This document shows positions 24,588 through 32,169 of a stretch of 58,307 nucleotides of DNA, in pieces. Each line of letters begins with the position of its first letter. The first letter of the stretch is position 1. Both the position numbers and the translations under genes were made by a program. A model generated the notes under the pieces. The model was not told the origin of the DNA. It did not search any database and saw only the letters and a program-made list of their open reading frames with translations. The stretch is from contig OMVT01000024.1 in NCBI GenBank assembly GCA_900314535.1, forward strand, positions 1 to 58,307, read 5' to 3'. The stretch is from an uncultured Olsenella sp. (GTDB taxonomy: Bacteria > Actinomycetota > Coriobacteriia > Coriobacteriales > Atopobiaceae).

Positions 24588-27140
24588 CTAGCGGTCACCT
24601 CCAAAGAGGGTCCTGAAGGCCTCGCCGAAGAGGTGTCCTGCACGGGCAAGGCGCGAAGGCTGAGACGCAGGAGCCTGGTAGGGGCGCGGTGCCGGCTTCG
24701 GTGCAGGTGCCGCTGCAGGCGCTGGAGCGGGCTTGGGTGCAGCGGCCGGTGCCGCTGCAGGAGCAGGTGCGGGAGCAGCATGCTTCGGAGCGGGTGCAGG
24801 TGCTGCTGCCTCTGCCTCCTCGCGCGCCTCTTCTTCGGCAGCGAGCTTTGCGTCTGCATCAGACACGAACGGCTCGAGCAGGGTCGGAATCTCAGGTACC
24901 GGCGTGGATTCGAGGCCGGGATGCGAACGTCTCCAGGCAAGCTTCATGAGCTCATCCTGACTGTTGATGGCAGCTTCGCCCTCTGCCCTCGGAATCGGCT
25001 CCCAGGTGCCATCCACGGTTAGTTGGCGTGCCTTCACATTGTCGGCAAGCTGCAGGTTCATGTACTTGATCACAAGCTGGCGGCAGACAGGGTCCTTCAC
25101 CGGGTAGGCAATCTCGACGCGGCGCTCCGTGTTTCTTGTCATCATGTCGGCACTCGAGAGGTAGACCGTGTCGATCTTTGCGCCGAAGGCGTAGACACGG
25201 GCATGCTCGAGGAAGCGGCCGACGATCTGGTGGACGATGAGGCCATCGGTCTTGCCGGGCACGTTTGCCTTGATGCAGCAGATGCCGCGGACGATCAGGA
25301 TGACGCGGACGCCTGCCTCGCAGGCCTCTGAGATCTTGTCGATCACGTCACGGTCGGTGAGCGAGTTCATCTTGAGGAAGGCCTGGGCAGGCTCGCCTGC
25401 GCGGGCACGTGCAATCTCGCGGTCGAGGCCGCCCATGATCTGGGGCTTGAGCCCGATCGGGGCGACACGAAGATACTTGTAGCGGCCGGCAAGGTTTCCG
25501 AGCGAGAGGTTCCTGAAGAAGGCGTTGCCGTCCTCGCCGATGCCCGGATGTGCCGTCATGAGCATGAAGTCGGAGTAGAGGCGTGCGGTCTTCTCATTGA
25601 AGTTGCCGGTGCCAAGGCACGTGATGCGCGTGAACTTGCCGCCGTCGTGGTAGGTGATCTGGCAGATCTTCGAATGGACCTTGTAGCCCTCCTGGCCATA
25701 GATGACGGTGCAGCCGGCATCTTCGAGGCGCTCTGCCCAGGCGATGTTGTTCGCCTCGTCGAAGCGGGCGCGGAGCTCCATCAAGACCGTGACATCCTTT
25801 CCATTCTCGGCAGCAGCGATGAGGCTCTCGCAGAGGCGGGAGTGCTTCGCGACACGGTAGAGCGTGATCTTGATCGTGATGCAGGAGTCATCGGCCGATG
25901 CCTCGCGCAGAAGGTCGAGAAGCGGATCCATCGACTCATACGGATAGAAGAGCAGGACGTCGTGGTCCTCGATCTGCTCCCTCATCGGGACGCCCTTCTT
26001 CACCATCGGCGACAGCTGCGGCTCGAACGGGCTGTAGAGGAGCTGTGCACGCTCGGACTTCGGGATCATGTCCTCGAGCGCGAAGATGTAGCCCTGGTCG
26101 AGCGAGGAGCGCACATGGAAGACACGCTCGGGCGTGAGGCCAAGCTCCTTGCGGATGAGCTTCTCATGGTTCTTGGAGAGCGTGCCCTCGACTTCGAGGC
26201 GGATCGGCTGAAGGCGCATGCGCTTCTTCAGCACCTTCTTCATGTGGAGGCGGTAGTCCTCCTCTTCCTCGACGCCCTCGCCGTCAGGATCGATGTCGGC
26301 GTTCCTGGTGACGCGGATCGTGGCGGCGCCTGCCGGCACATAGGAGCCGAAGCAGCTGCCGAGCTCCTGGATGATGAGGTCCTCGAGCAGGACATAGCGC
26401 ATATGGCGGTCATCGCCCGGAAGCATCACGATGCGGTCGAGCGAAGGCGGCACCTCGATCATGCCGAGGACGCCGGACTCCTCCGGGCCGTCAAGCGAGG
26501 TGAGGACATAGAGGACGCCGTTCCTGAGGTTCGGGAACGGGTGCCTCGGATCTATGACCAGAGGCGAGATGACAGGGGCGACCTGCGTCTCGAAGCTCTT
26601 GTGAAGAGACACCATGTCGGCGTCGGTCAGGTCCTGGGCAGACACATGGATGAGGCCATGGGCTGCCAGCGCCTCCTCGAGCTCCTCGAAGGCACGGTCA
26701 TGCTTCTCGAGATACTCGGGCAGAAGCGAGAGCAGCGTGGCCAGCTGCTCGGAGGGCGTCATGTTGCTCTTGTTGTCGGATGGCTGCTTCTTCAAAGCCG
26801 AGAGGTCCGTCAAGCCGCCGACACGGATCATGAACCACTCGTCGAGGTTCGAGGAGAAGATCGAGACGAACTTGAAGCGCTCGAAGAGCGGCACGGATGG
26901 GTCGAAGGCCTCATCGAGGACGCGGTTGTCGAAGCGCAGCCAGCTCACCTCGCGGTTCTGCGTGTAGGAGTAGTCGCGCTTGCGCTTGCCTTCGCCGTCG
27001 ATCTCGGTCTCGTTGTCGGCGAACTTGGCAGCGCGGTGCTCGAGATCGGTGCTGACGGAATCCGTTTCAGGTGCAGCGTCGGGCACGGCCTTCGTCGCGG
27101 CGTCCTGATTGGCAGCGTTGCCTGCATCTGCTGTAACCAT
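24588..27140 (-). CDS. ppk: Polyphosphate kinase 1 with Ala/Pro-rich C-terminal tail
   Basis: The 850-residue enzyme reversibly polymerises the ATP gamma-phosphate into polyphosphate. Marks include SWLRFDNRVLDEAFD at the N terminus, the autophosphorylated-histidine region GYKVHSKICQITYHDGG (near residue 485), RITCLGTGNFNEKTARLYSDFMLMTAHP, and RGICCIKANVPGKTDGLIVHQIVGRFLEHARVYAF. The last ~80 residues form a tail of Ala-Pro repeats (APAPAPKHAAPAPAP...) not usual for PPK1. The start at 27140 is placed after a GGAAGG site; the frame is open further upstream without family similarity. The rlmD-like gene follows 3 bp after the stop. Confidence 0.95.
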   Translation of the reverse strand: MVTADAGNAANQDAATKAVPDAAPETDSVSTDLEHRAAKFADNETEIDGEGKRKRDYSYTQNREVSWLRFDNRVLDEAFDPSVPLFERFKFVSIFSSNLDEWFMIRVGGLTDLSALKKQPSDNKSNMTPSEQLATLLSLLPEYLEKHDRAFEELEEALAAHGLIHVSAQDLTDADMVSLHKSFETQVAPVISPLVIDPRHPFPNLRNGVLYVLTSLDGPEESGVLGMIEVPPSLDRIVMLPGDDRHMRYVLLEDLIIQELGSCFGSYVPAGAATIRVTRNADIDPDGEGVEEEEDYRLHMKKVLKKRMRLQPIRLEVEGTLSKNHEKLIRKELGLTPERVFHVRSSLDQGYIFALEDMIPKSERAQLLYSPFEPQLSPMVKKGVPMREQIEDHDVLLFYPYESMDPLLDLLREASADDSCITIKITLYRVAKHSRLCESLIAAAENGKDVTVLMELRARFDEANNIAWAERLEDAGCTVIYGQEGYKVHSKICQITYHDGGKFTRITCLGTGNFNEKTARLYSDFMLMTAHPGIGEDGNAFFRNLSLGNLAGRYKYLRVAPIGLKPQIMGGLDREIARARAGEPAQAFLKMNSLTDRDVIDKISEACEAGVRVILIVRGICCIKANVPGKTDGLIVHQIVGRFLEHARVYAFGAKIDTVYLSSADMMTRNTERRVEIAYPVKDPVCRQLVIKYMNLQLADNVKARQLTVDGTWEPIPRAEGEAAINSQDELMKLAWRRSHPGLESTPVPEIPTLLEPFVSDADAKLAAEEEAREEAEAAAPAPAPKHAAPAPAPAAAPAAAPKPAPAPAAAPAPKPAPRPYQAPASQPSRLARAGHLFGEAFRTLFGGDR

Positions 27141-27193
27141 GATCTTGCCTTCCTTTCGAAGGGGCAGAGATATGTAAAAGAGGTAGCAGATAT

Positions 27194-27202
27194 ATTCTAG
27201 CA
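27194..27202 (-). promoter_or_regulatory. Extended -10 element of the ppk promoter
   Basis: Reading leftward, TGCTAGAAT lies about 55 bp before the ppk start. It is the same nonamer as upstream of glf. Confidence 0.45.
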
Positions 27203-27330
27203 GCTGGCATCTCAGCTGAATGTAAAGCCTGATGGTTACGCCGATATCGTGTGCCCGAAACATGTTCGACGTCTGCATGCGCTACGCTTTATCCACACTG
27301 CAGGCCGTATGACGATTCGGAGGCAAATAC

Positions 27331-28335
27331 ATGAGCGTGAACCTCAGCGGCAGGAGCTTTCTGAAGCTTCTCGATTTCACTCCTGAAGAGATCGAGTATC
27401 TCCTCGATCTCTCGGCAGAGCTCAAGCGCAAGAAGCATGCAGGGGAGCCGCACCGCTACCTCGAGGGCAAGAACATCGTGCTCCTCTTCGAGAAGACATC
27501 GACGCGCACACGCTGCTCGTTCGAGGTCGGCGGCCACGATCTCGGCATGAATGTCACCTATCTCGATCCCGGCTCCTCGCAGATGGGCAAGAAGGAGTCC
27601 ATCGAGGATACGGCCCGGGTCTTGGGCCGCATGTTTGACGGTATCGAGTACCGCGGATTCGCGCAGGAGCGCGTCGAGACCCTCGCCAAGTATGCGGGCG
27701 TCCCTGTCTGGAATGGCCTCACGACCGAGTTCCACCCGACGCAGATGATTGCAGACATCCTCACGATGCGTGAGGAGTTCGGACGCGACCTGCATGGACG
27801 CAAGCTCACGTTCATGGGCGATGCCAGGAACAACGTCGCCAACTCCCTCATGGTCGTCTGCGCAAAGCTCGGCATCGACTTCTGTGCCTGCGGACCGAAG
27901 GAGAACATGCCGGAAGAGGGTCTTGTCGCTACCTGCGAGAAGATTGCCGCCGAGACAGGCGCTCATCTCACCTTCACGTCCGATGTCGCTGAAGGTGCAA
28001 AGGATGCTTCTGTCATCTATACGGACATCTGGGTCTCCATGGGCGAGCCCGACGAGCTCTGGGGCAAGAGGATCGAGCTCATGCGTCCCTATCAGGTGAA
28101 CGAGAAGATGTTCGAGGTCGCAGCCCCCGATGCGATCTTCATGCACTGCCTGCCGAGCTTCCATGACCGGAAGACCACGATCGGAGAGAAGATCTTCGAG
28201 AAGTATGGCCTGCCCGAGCTTGAGGTCACAAACGACGTCTTCGAGGGCCCGCGTTCGCGCGTCTTCGACGAGGCAGAGAACCGAATGCATACGATCAAGG
28301 CCGTCATGTATGCAACGCTCAAGGACCCCGAGTAA
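27331..28335 (+). CDS. argF: Ornithine carbamoyltransferase
   Basis: The 334-residue enzyme interconverts ornithine + carbamoyl phosphate and citrulline + phosphate. The carbamoyl-phosphate loop STRTR (57-61) and the HCLP motif (272-275, ornithine site) are present, with NGLTTEFHPTQMIADILTMRE and DDxWVSMGE-like IYTDIWVSMGEPDE between. Overall style resembles the catabolic ArcB/ArgF group of anaerobes. No arcA or arcC lies nearby, so a biosynthetic or catabolic role cannot be settled here. GGAGG precedes the ATG. Confidence 0.95.
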   Translation: MSVNLSGRSFLKLLDFTPEEIEYLLDLSAELKRKKHAGEPHRYLEGKNIVLLFEKTSTRTRCSFEVGGHDLGMNVTYLDPGSSQMGKKESIEDTARVLGRMFDGIEYRGFAQERVETLAKYAGVPVWNGLTTEFHPTQMIADILTMREEFGRDLHGRKLTFMGDARNNVANSLMVVCAKLGIDFCACGPKENMPEEGLVATCEKIAAETGAHLTFTSDVAEGAKDASVIYTDIWVSMGEPDELWGKRIELMRPYQVNEKMFEVAAPDAIFMHCLPSFHDRKTTIGEKIFEKYGLPELEVTNDVFEGPRSRVFDEAENRMHTIKAVMYATLKDPE

Positions 28336-28363
28336 TCCTGTACGTCTCAGAGAGCATTGACAG

Positions 28364-28400
28364 GAAGCGGAGCCCCTGCAGGTTGCAGAGGCTCCGCTTC
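28364..28400. terminator. Bidirectional terminator between argF and trpS
   Basis: GAAGCGGAGC pairs with GCTCCGCTTC, enclosing a second CTGCA/TGCAG stem. It lies between convergent genes. Confidence 0.8.
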
Positions 28401-28429
28401 GTCTTGAATATCTATCTTTCCTTCAGGTG

Positions 28430-29485
28430 CTAGTACACCATGCCCATAGCCTCGCGGACCTCTTCCAAGGTCTTCTCGGCCACCTCCTGTGCCTTGCGGT
28501 TCCCCTCATGCAGCACATCCTGGATGTAGGGGAGGTCATTCTCGTACTTGTGGCGCTTCTCGCGGATCGGGGCGAAGTAGGTGTTCACAGCCTCGGTCGT
28601 GTATCGCTTGAGCTGGCCTGCGCCGCCCATGCCGATCTCGTCTGCAATTTCCTTGGGGTCGCGGCCCGTGCAGATGCCAGCCGTCGTCAGGAGCGCCGAG
28701 ACGCCCGGCCTGTTCTCGGGGTCGAACGTGATGTTTCGCTCGGAGTCTGTCTTCGACTTCTTGAGGAGCTTCGCTGTCTCCTCCTCGGTCATGCACAGAG
28801 AGATAGCGTTGCCGTAGGACTTGCTCATCTTGCGGCCATCAAGGCCGGGAAGAAGCGGCGTCGAGGTGAGGAGTCCTGCTACCTCCGGGAAGACCTTCGC
28901 GTTGAAGCGCTCGTTGAAGCGGCGGCCGATCTTGTCCGTGATCTCGATGTGCGGCAGCTGGTCGCGGCCCACGGGCACGATGTTGCCCTTGCAGAAGAGG
29001 ATGTCGCAGGCCTGGTGGACCGGGTAGGTCAGAAGAAGGCCGGTGAGCGTATGGCCCGATGCCTCCTGCTCGGCCTTGACGGTCGGGTTGCGCTCGAGCT
29101 CCGACTTGGAGACAAGCGAGAGGAAGGGCAGCATGAGCTGGTTCTCGGCAGGGACCGCCGAGTGGGTGAAGATCATGGTCTTTTCGGGGTCGATGCCGCA
29201 GGCGAGATAGTCCATGACCATGTTGTATACATTGTCGCGGATATGCTCGGTCGTGTCGCGGTCGGTGATGACCTGGTAGTCGGCAATCACGATGTTCGTC
29301 TTGACGCCGAGGTTCTGCAGGCGCACGCGCTCGCGGATCGTGCCGAAATAGTGGCCGAGGTGCAGACGTCCGGTCGGACGGTCGCCCGTGAGCATGGTAT
29401 AGCCTTCGGTCTTGCCGGACTCGATGTCCGTCTGGATCTTGTTGGAGCGCTCAAGCGCCGCTTCGTAGCTGCCTTCGTTTGGCAT
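28430..29485 (-). CDS. trpS: Tryptophanyl-tRNA synthetase
   Basis: The 351-residue class I synthetase charges tRNA-Trp. The HIGH motif appears as HLGH (42-45) in TGDRPTGRLHLGHYFG, and the KMSKS motif as GRKMSKSYGNAI near residue 220. YPVHQACDILFCKGNIVPVGRDQLPHIE is the Trp/dimer region. GGAG precedes the ATG. A 20-bp perfect palindrome lies about 33 bp upstream of the start and may be an operator. No T-box leader was recognised. Confidence 0.96.
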   Translation of the reverse strand: MPNEGSYEAALERSNKIQTDIESGKTEGYTMLTGDRPTGRLHLGHYFGTIRERVRLQNLGVKTNIVIADYQVITDRDTTEHIRDNVYNMVMDYLACGIDPEKTMIFTHSAVPAENQLMLPFLSLVSKSELERNPTVKAEQEASGHTLTGLLLTYPVHQACDILFCKGNIVPVGRDQLPHIEITDKIGRRFNERFNAKVFPEVAGLLTSTPLLPGLDGRKMSKSYGNAISLCMTEEETAKLLKKSKTDSERNITFDPENRPGVSALLTTAGICTGRDPKEIADEIGMGGAGQLKRYTTEAVNTYFAPIREKRHKYENDLPYIQDVLHEGNRKAQEVAEKTLEEVREAMGMVY

Positions 29486-29517
29486 AATGGCATCTCCTCG
29501 TTCAAGCTTGTGTTACG

Positions 29518-29537
29518 GTTGGATATGCATATCCAAC
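29518..29537. promoter_or_regulatory. 20-bp perfect palindrome upstream of trpS
   Basis: The half-site GTTGGATATG is followed immediately by its exact inverse, with no spacer. It is centred about 42 bp upstream of the trpS start, in the region between divergent trpS and the formyl-THF cyclo-ligase gene. Length and perfection are unlikely by chance. Confidence 0.55.
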
Positions 29538-29655
29538 GGAGTTTACGCACGGACTACAATGGTAGCAGACGTTCGTGACGGCTTAGCCGAAGGCAGGAAG
29601 AGAAGGTGCCGGAATTGCCTGCGTTCCGGAACCACGATCGGGAGGAGACGGTTGC

Positions 29656-30255
29656 ATGCCTAGTTCATGTGGCTTCGATGCAGACAAGACCGCCATCCGC
29701 CAGCAGTATCTGATCATGCGGCGTGCCACATCCTCGGTCGTACGCAGGAATGCCGACGACCTCATCCGCGAGGCAGTGGAGGCGCTGCCCGAGTATGAAG
29801 CAGCCGACCTCGTCCTTTCCTATGTCTCGTTTGCAGACGAGATCGATACGCACCGTATCATCGAAGATGCGCTTGCTGCAGGGAAACGGGTTGCCGTGCC
29901 GAAGTGCCTGCCAGGCAGGAAGATGGAATTCTTCGAGATAGGATCTCTCGAAGAGCTCGTGCCAGGAACTCTCGGAATCCTGGAGCCCGTGCCGGATGAA
30001 GAGCGTCTTGTCAAGCCTGCCATGTGCAAGGGGTCCGTCTGCCTTGTGCCGGGCCTTGTCTTTGACGGAGAAGGCTATCGCATCGGCTATGGTGCTGGCT
30101 ACTACGACCGCTTCCTTGCTTTCTATATGGGGGAGAAGCTTGGCCTTGCCCGCTCCATGCAGGTGAGCTCGAATCCTCTGCCTCGTGGTGACCACGATAT
30201 CCATGTGGATACGCTTGTCACCGATATGGGCTGCTTCCGCATCAGCTACCGGTAG
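29656..30255 (+). CDS. 5-formyltetrahydrofolate cyclo-ligase
   Basis: The 199-residue enzyme converts 5-formyl-THF to 5,10-methenyl-THF with ATP, salvaging the stored folate. Family features are KTAIRQQYLIMRRA at the N terminus, VAVPKCLPGRKMEFFEI, and the ATP/metal motif LVPGLVFDGEGYRIGYGAGYYDRFLA. It is divergent from trpS and converges on the TMEM175-like gene with only a 16-bp gap. Confidence 0.93.
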   Translation: MPSSCGFDADKTAIRQQYLIMRRATSSVVRRNADDLIREAVEALPEYEAADLVLSYVSFADEIDTHRIIEDALAAGKRVAVPKCLPGRKMEFFEIGSLEELVPGTLGILEPVPDEERLVKPAMCKGSVCLVPGLVFDGEGYRIGYGAGYYDRFLAFYMGEKLGLARSMQVSSNPLPRGDHDIHVDTLVTDMGCFRISYR

Positions 30256-30271
30256 GGCCTAAATCCATAGC

Positions 30272-30847
30272 TCAGGCTGTCCTGGTCGCCTTCCAGCGCA
30301 TGAAGAAGGAATAGGCTGCAGCGGCAAGCACGCCGCACATCATGGCAGGCGGCCAGATGGCTGCAGATGCAGCCAGGGCGACAAGCTTGATTGCGATGTC
30401 GGGGCCGAGAAGATGGCGGTAGCTGCGGGAAGAAGCGAGGAACACCTCGACATCGGCATTCGGCTTCTCGAGGGTCCGATGGAGCATCCAGTTTGCACCG
30501 GTCATGACAAGGACCACAAGGCCATAGGCGCACTGCATGATGCGATTGCCGAAATGCCTGCTGACGAGGTCGGTCGTGTAGGGGATGAGAGAGGCGAAGA
30601 AAAGCAGCACGAGCGTCCACAGGACACACGCGCTGTCTATGCGCCCGGCTGTGTCCCAAACCTCATTGAGTCACATCCAGAGCGAGCCCAGCCAGAAGAA
30701 GGAAAGGGCATAGGAGAAACAGCTCATGTGGAGGTCCCAGAAGCCCTCGAGCGTGGGCTCTTTCGGTGCATCGAGAGCAAGCACGAGTATGGTCATGATG
30801 AGAGCGAGGATGGCATCAGCGAATGCTGCAAGCCGTTCCTTGCTCAT
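30272..30847 (-). pseudogene. TMEM175-family (DUF1211) channel gene with in-frame stop
   Basis: One frame spans 192 codons but is cut by TGA at 30673-30671. Part one (MSKERLAAFADAILALIMTILVLALDAPKEPTLEGFW...FFWLGSLWM) has the N-terminal motif of bacterial TMEM175 potassium-channel-like proteins. Part two (LNEVWDTAGRID...LLFFASLIPYTTDLVSRHFGNR) continues the same fold with several membrane helices. Homologues normally read WMTHNE at the joint; here the Thr codon is TGA and His is Leu. GGAGG precedes the start at 30847. It is likely a recent pseudogene or a sequence error; recoding is not expected in this lineage. Confidence 0.78.
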
Positions 30848-30939
30848 GGGCTGTACCTCCGAGACGATCTGGCTGGATGTTCTCTTCGAGACAAGCCTCT
30901 GCCTCATGGGACAGGCTTCAGATGGGAGGCTCAGCAAAT

Positions 30940-30962
30940 CAGCATGCACGCAGTGCATGCTG
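30940..30962. promoter_or_regulatory. 10-3-10 perfect inverted repeat
   Basis: CAGCATGCAC, three bases, GTGCATGCTG. It lies about 95 bp upstream of the TMEM175-like start, between that gene and the aroQ terminator. It is a candidate operator or hairpin. Confidence 0.35.
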
Positions 30963-30994
30963 GCAGGAGCCATGAAGATGTGCTGCCAATAAAG

Positions 30995-31018
30995 AAAGCC
31001 GCCCAGAAGGCGGCTTTT
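30995..31018 (-). terminator. Terminator at the end of the aromatic operon
   Basis: AAAGCCGCC pairs with GGCGGCTTT around a 5-nt loop, with T-rich ends on both strands. It lies about 25 bp beyond the aroQ stop. Confidence 0.8.
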
Positions 31019-31044
31019 CTGAACTTGTGCTCTGCAGATGACAG

Positions 31045-32034
31045 CTAGGCTTCCTGCTCCTGCCTGTCGAGGTAGTCGCGCATATCGAGGATGGCCTTGC
31101 GGTAGCCCTGGATGCCCATGCCCATGATGGTCTCGAACGCTGCCTCGCGCACATAGGAGATCTGGCGGAAGGATTCGCGCTCGTTCACCTTCGAGATGTG
31201 GACCTCGATGGTCGGAATCTGGATGGCCTTGATGGCGTCGAGGATTGCGACAGACGTGTGCGTATAGGCGCCCGGATTGATCACAAGGCCGTCGAATACC
31301 TGCCAGGCATCCTGGATCTCATCGACGATGTCTCCCTCGTGGTTCGACTGGAAGCAGAAGCAGTCATCAAAGCCTGCCTCCTTCGCGGTCTTCTGGCAGA
31401 GGACGAGAAGCGCCCCGAAGTCCTCGGTGCCATAGAGCTCCGGCTCGCGGATGCCGAGCATGTTGATGTTCGGGCCGTTGATGACAAGAAGGCGGCGCTT
31501 GTGGGGAGCATCCTTCCCAGCAGCTGACTGCTTTTCATCTGCATGAGCAGAGGGCGCAAGCTTCGGGCCTCGTGAGACGTTCGGTACTTCCTTCTGGGGA
31601 ACGCTCTTGGGAGAGGAGCTGTCCGGGAACATCGAGCGAAGCATGTCGAGATCTTCGGATTCCATGTCTGAGCGGGAGCGCTCAGAGTTGGCCTTGACCT
31701 GGATGCTGTAGGAACGCCTGCGCTCGGGCGGCACGACCGGAGCTGCCTTTGCAGGCTGGCTCTCAGGCTCCATATCCTGCGAGATATCGCAGAGCTGCTG
31801 GAACGACTGGTAGATATCGTCGATTACATTCGGGCCGAACACGACCTCGATGCCATTCGAGCCTCTCTTGGTCATGCCGAGAACGCTTGCGATGGACGTC
31901 AGCTTCTCCCGGTCGATGAGATCGGGGTTCTCCACCTTAATCCGCAACCTTGTCATGCATATCGTGTTCTCAAGCACGTTCTGCTTTCCGCCTACTGCAG
32001 AAAGCACAAGTTCGGCCGTATTTCGTTCATCCAT
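31045..32034 (-). CDS. aroQ: PTS EIIB domain fused to type II 3-dehydroquinate dehydratase
   Basis: The 329-residue protein has two recognisable domains. Residues 1-80 are a glucose-type PTS EIIB domain (VLSAVGGKQNVLENTICMTRLRIKVENPDLID...GIEVVFGP) with the phospho-accepting C26 in CMTRLR. Residues 81-180 are a polar, charged linker. Residues 181-325 are a complete type II dehydroquinase: LVINGPNINMLGIREPELYG with base Y201, FQSNHEGDIVDEI, INPGAYTHTSVAI (N253, H259), and VEVHIS-like IEVHISKVNERESFRQ (H279). The enzyme dehydrates 3-dehydroquinate (shikimate step 3). The EIIB domain may be phosphorylated by a PTS EIIA and modulate activity; that is inference. It lies 136 bp beyond aroE-aroK, in the same direction. 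Confidence 0.9.
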   Translation of the reverse strand: MDERNTAELVLSAVGGKQNVLENTICMTRLRIKVENPDLIDREKLTSIASVLGMTKRGSNGIEVVFGPNVIDDIYQSFQQLCDISQDMEPESQPAKAAPVVPPERRRSYSIQVKANSERSRSDMESEDLDMLRSMFPDSSSPKSVPQKEVPNVSRGPKLAPSAHADEKQSAAGKDAPHKRRLLVINGPNINMLGIREPELYGTEDFGALLVLCQKTAKEAGFDDCFCFQSNHEGDIVDEIQDAWQVFDGLVINPGAYTHTSVAILDAIKAIQIPTIEVHISKVNERESFRQISYVREAAFETIMGMGIQGYRKAILDMRDYLDRQEQEA

Positions 32035-32169
32035 GAAGTGCCTTCGTAATTAGAAACAAGTAGTTTGCCGTTCTCAGTCTATGGAGTTCGACGCCCCAAT
32101 GGAAGAGGCCAGCGGCGGACGGGCCGAGGGGTCTGCAAACGGCATGAATTATTCAGCTTTCGTTCGGAC

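Noticed and set aside
25548..27200. 550-codon open frame antisense to ppk
   Set aside because: Composition (Leu/Val/Glu/Asp/Arg-rich without motifs) is that of an antisense shadow; ppk is certain.
29486..29655. T-box riboswitch ahead of trpS
   Set aside because: No T-box consensus or specifier stem was seen; the prominent feature is a DNA palindrome.
30671..30673. TGA read as selenocysteine or recoded in the TMEM175-like gene
   Set aside because: The position is normally Thr, no SECIS-like hairpin was recognised downstream, and other genes here use TGA as a normal stop.
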